Below, piece after piece: positions 7,138 to 8,676 of a DNA stretch of 8,676 bases. Origin of the DNA: Syntrophomonadaceae bacterium (GTDB lineage: Bacteria > Bacillota > Dethiobacteria > DTU022 > UBA8154). The translations under genes and the position numbers were made by a program. The DNA lies in assembly GCA_007122565.1 (NCBI GenBank), contig SKTJ01000043.1, positions 1 through 8,676 of the forward strand. Direction: 5' to 3'. Position 1 is the first letter of the stretch. Each line of letters begins with the position of its first letter. Under the pieces are notes generated by a model. The model ran no database searches, was not told where the DNA came from, and saw only the letters and a program-made list of their open reading frames with translations.

Positions 7138-7142
7138 GGAGG
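7138..7142 (+). promoter_or_regulatory. Ribosome binding site deciding the cbiZ start
   Basis: GGAGG at 7138-7142 begins with the last base of an in-frame ATG at 7136, so that ATG cannot use it. The next starts are TTG 7151 (8-nt gap, ideal) and ATG 7154 (11-nt gap). Translation therefore most likely begins at 7151 or 7154. Confidence 0.7.
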
Positions 7143-7150
7143 AACTTGTT

Positions 7151-8254
7151 TTGATGATTTTTAAATTGGACTCTGGTGATGAGGTTCATCGTTATTATAA
7201 GAGTATTGCGGTTATTTTTAAGGGAGAAAGGAAAGTACTGAGCTCTTCTCCGCTTAATGGTGGTTATAGGGATGATCTGAGGGCGGTTTTTAATCACGAC
7301 ATCAAACCTGGTGAGGGGATGGCCTGTGAATTGAAGGCTCCTACCTATGAAGAGCATTTGAGCATAATCGCCGCTGAACTGGGTTTTAATCCTGATTATA
7401 CTGCGGGAATTGGAACAGCTGCCTCCATGGAAAATGTTTCCCTAATCGTTGAAAGTTATGCTGGACTCAGTGTTACAGCTATTGTCACCGGGGGAGTGGA
7501 GGTAAATGGCGGCAGGGCAGGTGATCCGGCCACTTATGATGAACGAAATGACCAGGGGGATTCTAAGGAAGGATCAGGGACGATTAACATTATGCTGGAA
7601 ATAAATGCCAACCTCACCCCGGGGGCTCTTACCGGGGCGCTGCTGACCTGCACAGAAGCCAAGAGTGCCGTCTTGCAGGAGCTGATGGCCCCCAGCAAGT
7701 ACTCCACCGGACTGGCGACCGGTACGGGCACAGACGGCACCATTTTAATCAGTAACGCCGCTTCGCCCATTTCTCTTACAAATGCGGGAAAGCATGCAAA
7801 ACTGGGAGAGCTTATCGGCAGGGCAGTAAAAAAAGCTGTTAAAGAGGCTCTTTTTAAACAATCGGGCTTGGACTCCCACTACCAGAAGAGCATCTTAAGA
7901 AGGTTTGAGCGTTACGGTTTAAACGAAGAAAGCCTGTGGCAGAAATACTGCCGGAATGTCCAATCCGGCTGCAAAGAAAAGGCTTTATTTATACATAACC
8001 TGCATATTTTGGATAGAAATGCGCTGTTGGTAACTTTAGGCTCCCTCTATATTCATCTATTGGATCAATATGAATGGCAGCTATTACAGGAAGAAGAGGT
8101 AAAGGAAGGGGCAGCCGTTATTCTAAAAAACATAAAGAAAATATTAAACTTAAAAGGAAAAATGGAAGAGCCTGTTTATGATGAACAGCTTTCCCAATGT
8201 TTGATTAACTCTTTTGCAGAAGTTATGGTCCAGGCTACTGGAGAGCAAGACTAA
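7151..8254 (+). CDS. cbiZ: Adenosylcobinamide amidohydrolase CbiZ with C-terminal extension
   Basis: CbiZ cleaves the aminopropanol arm of adenosylcobinamide (and of some pseudo-cobamides) to give adenosylcobyric acid, allowing salvage and remodelling of corrinoids. The 367 residues show the family motifs VTGGVEVNGGRAGDP, NIMLEINANLTPGAL, CTEAKSAVLQEL, and the glycine-rich STGLATGTGTD at 185-195, followed by a conserved-looking H215. Typical CbiZ is about 200-240 residues and ends near here. Residues from about 228 form an extra helical region of about 140 residues (VKEALFKQSGL, then SILRRFERYGLNEESL) that I cannot assign. The bacterial gene is thought to have come from archaea. No corrinoid transporter, other cob gene or cobalamin riboswitch is visible nearby, so the gene looks isolated. 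It appears more AT-rich than yifB and dprA. TTG 7151 is preferred for its ribosome binding site; ATG 7154 is nearly as likely. The stop lies inside palindrome copy 3. Confidence 0.9.
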   Translation: MMIFKLDSGDEVHRYYKSIAVIFKGERKVLSSSPLNGGYRDDLRAVFNHDIKPGEGMACELKAPTYEEHLSIIAAELGFNPDYTAGIGTAASMENVSLIVESYAGLSVTAIVTGGVEVNGGRAGDPATYDERNDQGDSKEGSGTINIMLEINANLTPGALTGALLTCTEAKSAVLQELMAPSKYSTGLATGTGTDGTILISNAASPISLTNAGKHAKLGELIGRAVKKAVKEALFKQSGLDSHYQKSILRRFERYGLNEESLWQKYCRNVQSGCKEKALFIHNLHILDRNALLVTLGSLYIHLLDQYEWQLLQEEEVKEGAAVILKNIKKILNLKGKMEEPVYDEQLSQCLINSFAEVMVQATGEQD

Positions 8255-8292
8255 AAATGGGACAAGGGGACAGGTCCCTTGTCCCATTTTTA
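8252..8292 (+). repeat. Palindromic repeat, copy 3
   Basis: A perfect 17-bp stem: TAAAAATGGGACAAGGG (8252-8268) and its complement (8276-8292) around GACAGGT. Its first three bases are the cbiZ stop codon. Same orientation as copies 1 and 2. The right arm ends in ATTTTTA, so it may also act as a terminator for cbiZ. Confidence 0.9.
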
Positions 8293-8329
8293 CTTAGCTA
8301 GACGAAAATCTTATTAACGCCATCCTTGA

Positions 8330-8372
8330 TTTTTCAATTCCTATAGCTTAAGACTGAAAAAAAACTTCCTTA
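8330..8372 (+). other. Conserved core block of composite unit B
   Basis: TTTTTCAATTCCTATA followed by AAGACTGAAAAAAAA and CTTA matches 6940-6984 of unit A. The part between this block and the terminator (8373-8390) is much less similar, so conservation is concentrated in this block and in the terminator hairpin. Confidence 0.6.
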
Positions 8373-8390
8373 TGAGGTGCATTTATTATT

Positions 8391-8415
8391 AACACAGCGA
8401 GCTGTGTTTTTTTTT
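8391..8415 (+). terminator. Intrinsic terminator in unit B
   Basis: AACACAG (8391-8397) pairs with CTGTGTT (8402-8408) around CGAG, leading into a run of nine T (8407-8415). Compared with the terminator at 6997-7025, the outermost pair has changed from G-C to A-T and the loop has changed, while ACACAG/CTGTGT is the same. It works on the plus strand, ending cbiZ transcripts before they enter the convergent gene. Confidence 0.85.
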
Positions 8416-8419
8416 AAAT

Positions 8420-8450
8420 ATGGGACAAGGGACCCATCCCCTTGTCCCAT
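8420..8450 (-). repeat. Palindromic repeat, copy 4, inverted variant
   Basis: ATGGGACAAGGG (8420-8431) pairs with its complement (8439-8450). Read on the minus strand it matches copies 1-3 in the placing of the four-G side, but the loop CA has become TG. It begins about 10 bp after the stop codon of the minus-strand oxidoreductase gene, so relative to that gene it lies as copy 1 does to dfx. Confidence 0.85.
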
Positions 8451-8460
8451 TACAGTATCG

Positions 8461-8676
8461 TTACATAAATTCGGATTGCAGTTCTTTTTCCAGGGGTAGG
8501 GGATCAAAGGGACGCTGGGCCAGCGGCTCACCTGTTAGGGCGGGACTTTGTTCCTCAAAGGTGGAGCGCGGAACCTTGTAGAAGATACCGGTGGGGATTT
8601 CCTCTCCCCAGGTCCGGGCCAGTTCCAGGGCGGCGTGCCAGTCCGTGTCATCATGGCCACTGATGGGCCGGACCCG
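8461..8676 (-). CDS. 2-oxoacid:ferredoxin oxidoreductase beta subunit, C-terminal part
   Basis: The last 71 residues of a minus-strand gene; the rest lies beyond the window end. The sequence HDDTDWHAALELARTWGEEI, then PTGIFYKV and STFEEQSPALTG, followed by a QRPFDPLPLEKEL tail, is typical of the C-terminus of the thiamine-diphosphate-binding beta subunit of 2-oxoacid:ferredoxin oxidoreductases (KorB/PorB/VorB-like). These enzymes convert a 2-oxoacid to acyl-CoA and carbon dioxide, or run in reverse, with ferredoxin as electron carrier, and are oxygen-sensitive. The alpha subunit would be expected immediately upstream on the minus strand, outside the window. Substrate (2-oxoglutarate, pyruvate or branched-chain) cannot be told from this part. 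The stop is TAA (8461-8463). The gene converges on cbiZ. Confidence 0.85.
   Translation of the reverse strand, partial: RVRPISGHDDTDWHAALELARTWGEEIPTGIFYKVPRSTFEEQSPALTGEPLAQRPFDPLPLEKELQSEFM

Larger units (their letters stand above)
8253..8452 (+). repeat. Composite repeat unit B (palindrome, core, terminator, palindrome)
   Basis: About 200 bp between cbiZ and the convergent oxidoreductase gene, with the same order of parts as unit A: palindrome copy 3, conserved block 8330-8372, terminator 8391-8415, palindrome copy 4. Unlike unit A, its two terminal palindromes face each other in inverted orientation. The first part of the core (8293-8329) shows little similarity to unit A. No coding sequence is seen in it. 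Confidence 0.75.

Noticed and set aside
7066..7150. Cobalamin riboswitch upstream of cbiZ
   Set aside because: The 85 bp between palindrome copy 2 and the start are too short for one, and I see no B12-box-like sequence there or in the core of unit A.
7136..7150. ATG 7136 as the cbiZ start
   Set aside because: The GGAGG motif overlaps this ATG, so it can only serve the starts at 7151 or 7154.
6873..8452. CRISPR-like array from the repeated palindromes
   Set aside because: Only four copies, with spacing from about 120 bp to over 1 kb, one inverted, and a full gene between them; no cas genes are seen.

Overview
The window looks like chromosomal DNA from an anaerobic, Gram-positive member of the Clostridia. 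The evidence is a secreted 'copper amine oxidase N-terminal' stalk-domain protein, strong GGAGG-type ribosome binding sites, the yifB-dprA pair, a rubrerythrin plus two-iron desulfoferrodoxin oxygen-defence pair, a 2-oxoacid:ferredoxin oxidoreductase subunit and a CbiZ cobamide-salvage enzyme. I cannot name the genus. By eye, yifB and dprA are more GC-rich than cbiZ and the DNA around it.

Layout: (1) 2-1948, the 3' part of a large secreted protein with Ig-like domains, an Asp-Pro linker and a C-terminal stalk domain; (2) a gap with a 7-bp tandem repeat; (3) 2122-2829, a membrane-anchored YdcF/SanA-type (DUF218) protein; (4) 2890-4431 yifB and 4570-5748 dprA, linked to DNA uptake and recombination, separated by a gap with mutually exclusive hairpins; (5) 5879-6874, rubrerythrin and desulfoferrodoxin, probably one peroxide/superoxide detoxification operon behind a structured leader; (6) 6873-8452, a cbiZ gene framed on both sides by related composite repeats; (7) 8461-8676 on the minus strand, the C-terminal end of a 2-oxoacid:ferredoxin oxidoreductase beta subunit, convergent with cbiZ.

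The most unusual part is 6873-8452. Each side of cbiZ carries a unit of about 195-200 bp built as palindrome, AT-rich core, intrinsic-terminator hairpin, palindrome. Three of the four palindromes share an identical stretch of 35 bp; the fourth is inverted with a changed loop. The cores share a conserved block and a terminator stem in which the outermost base pair has changed from G-C to A-T with pairing kept. Palindromes overlap the stop codons of desulfoferrodoxin and cbiZ and lie just beyond the stop of the oxidoreductase gene. This could be a non-autonomous mobile or repeated element that supplies transcript ends, or a pair of small RNA units; the sequence alone does not decide. No transposase, integrase, CRISPR array, rRNA or tRNA was seen.
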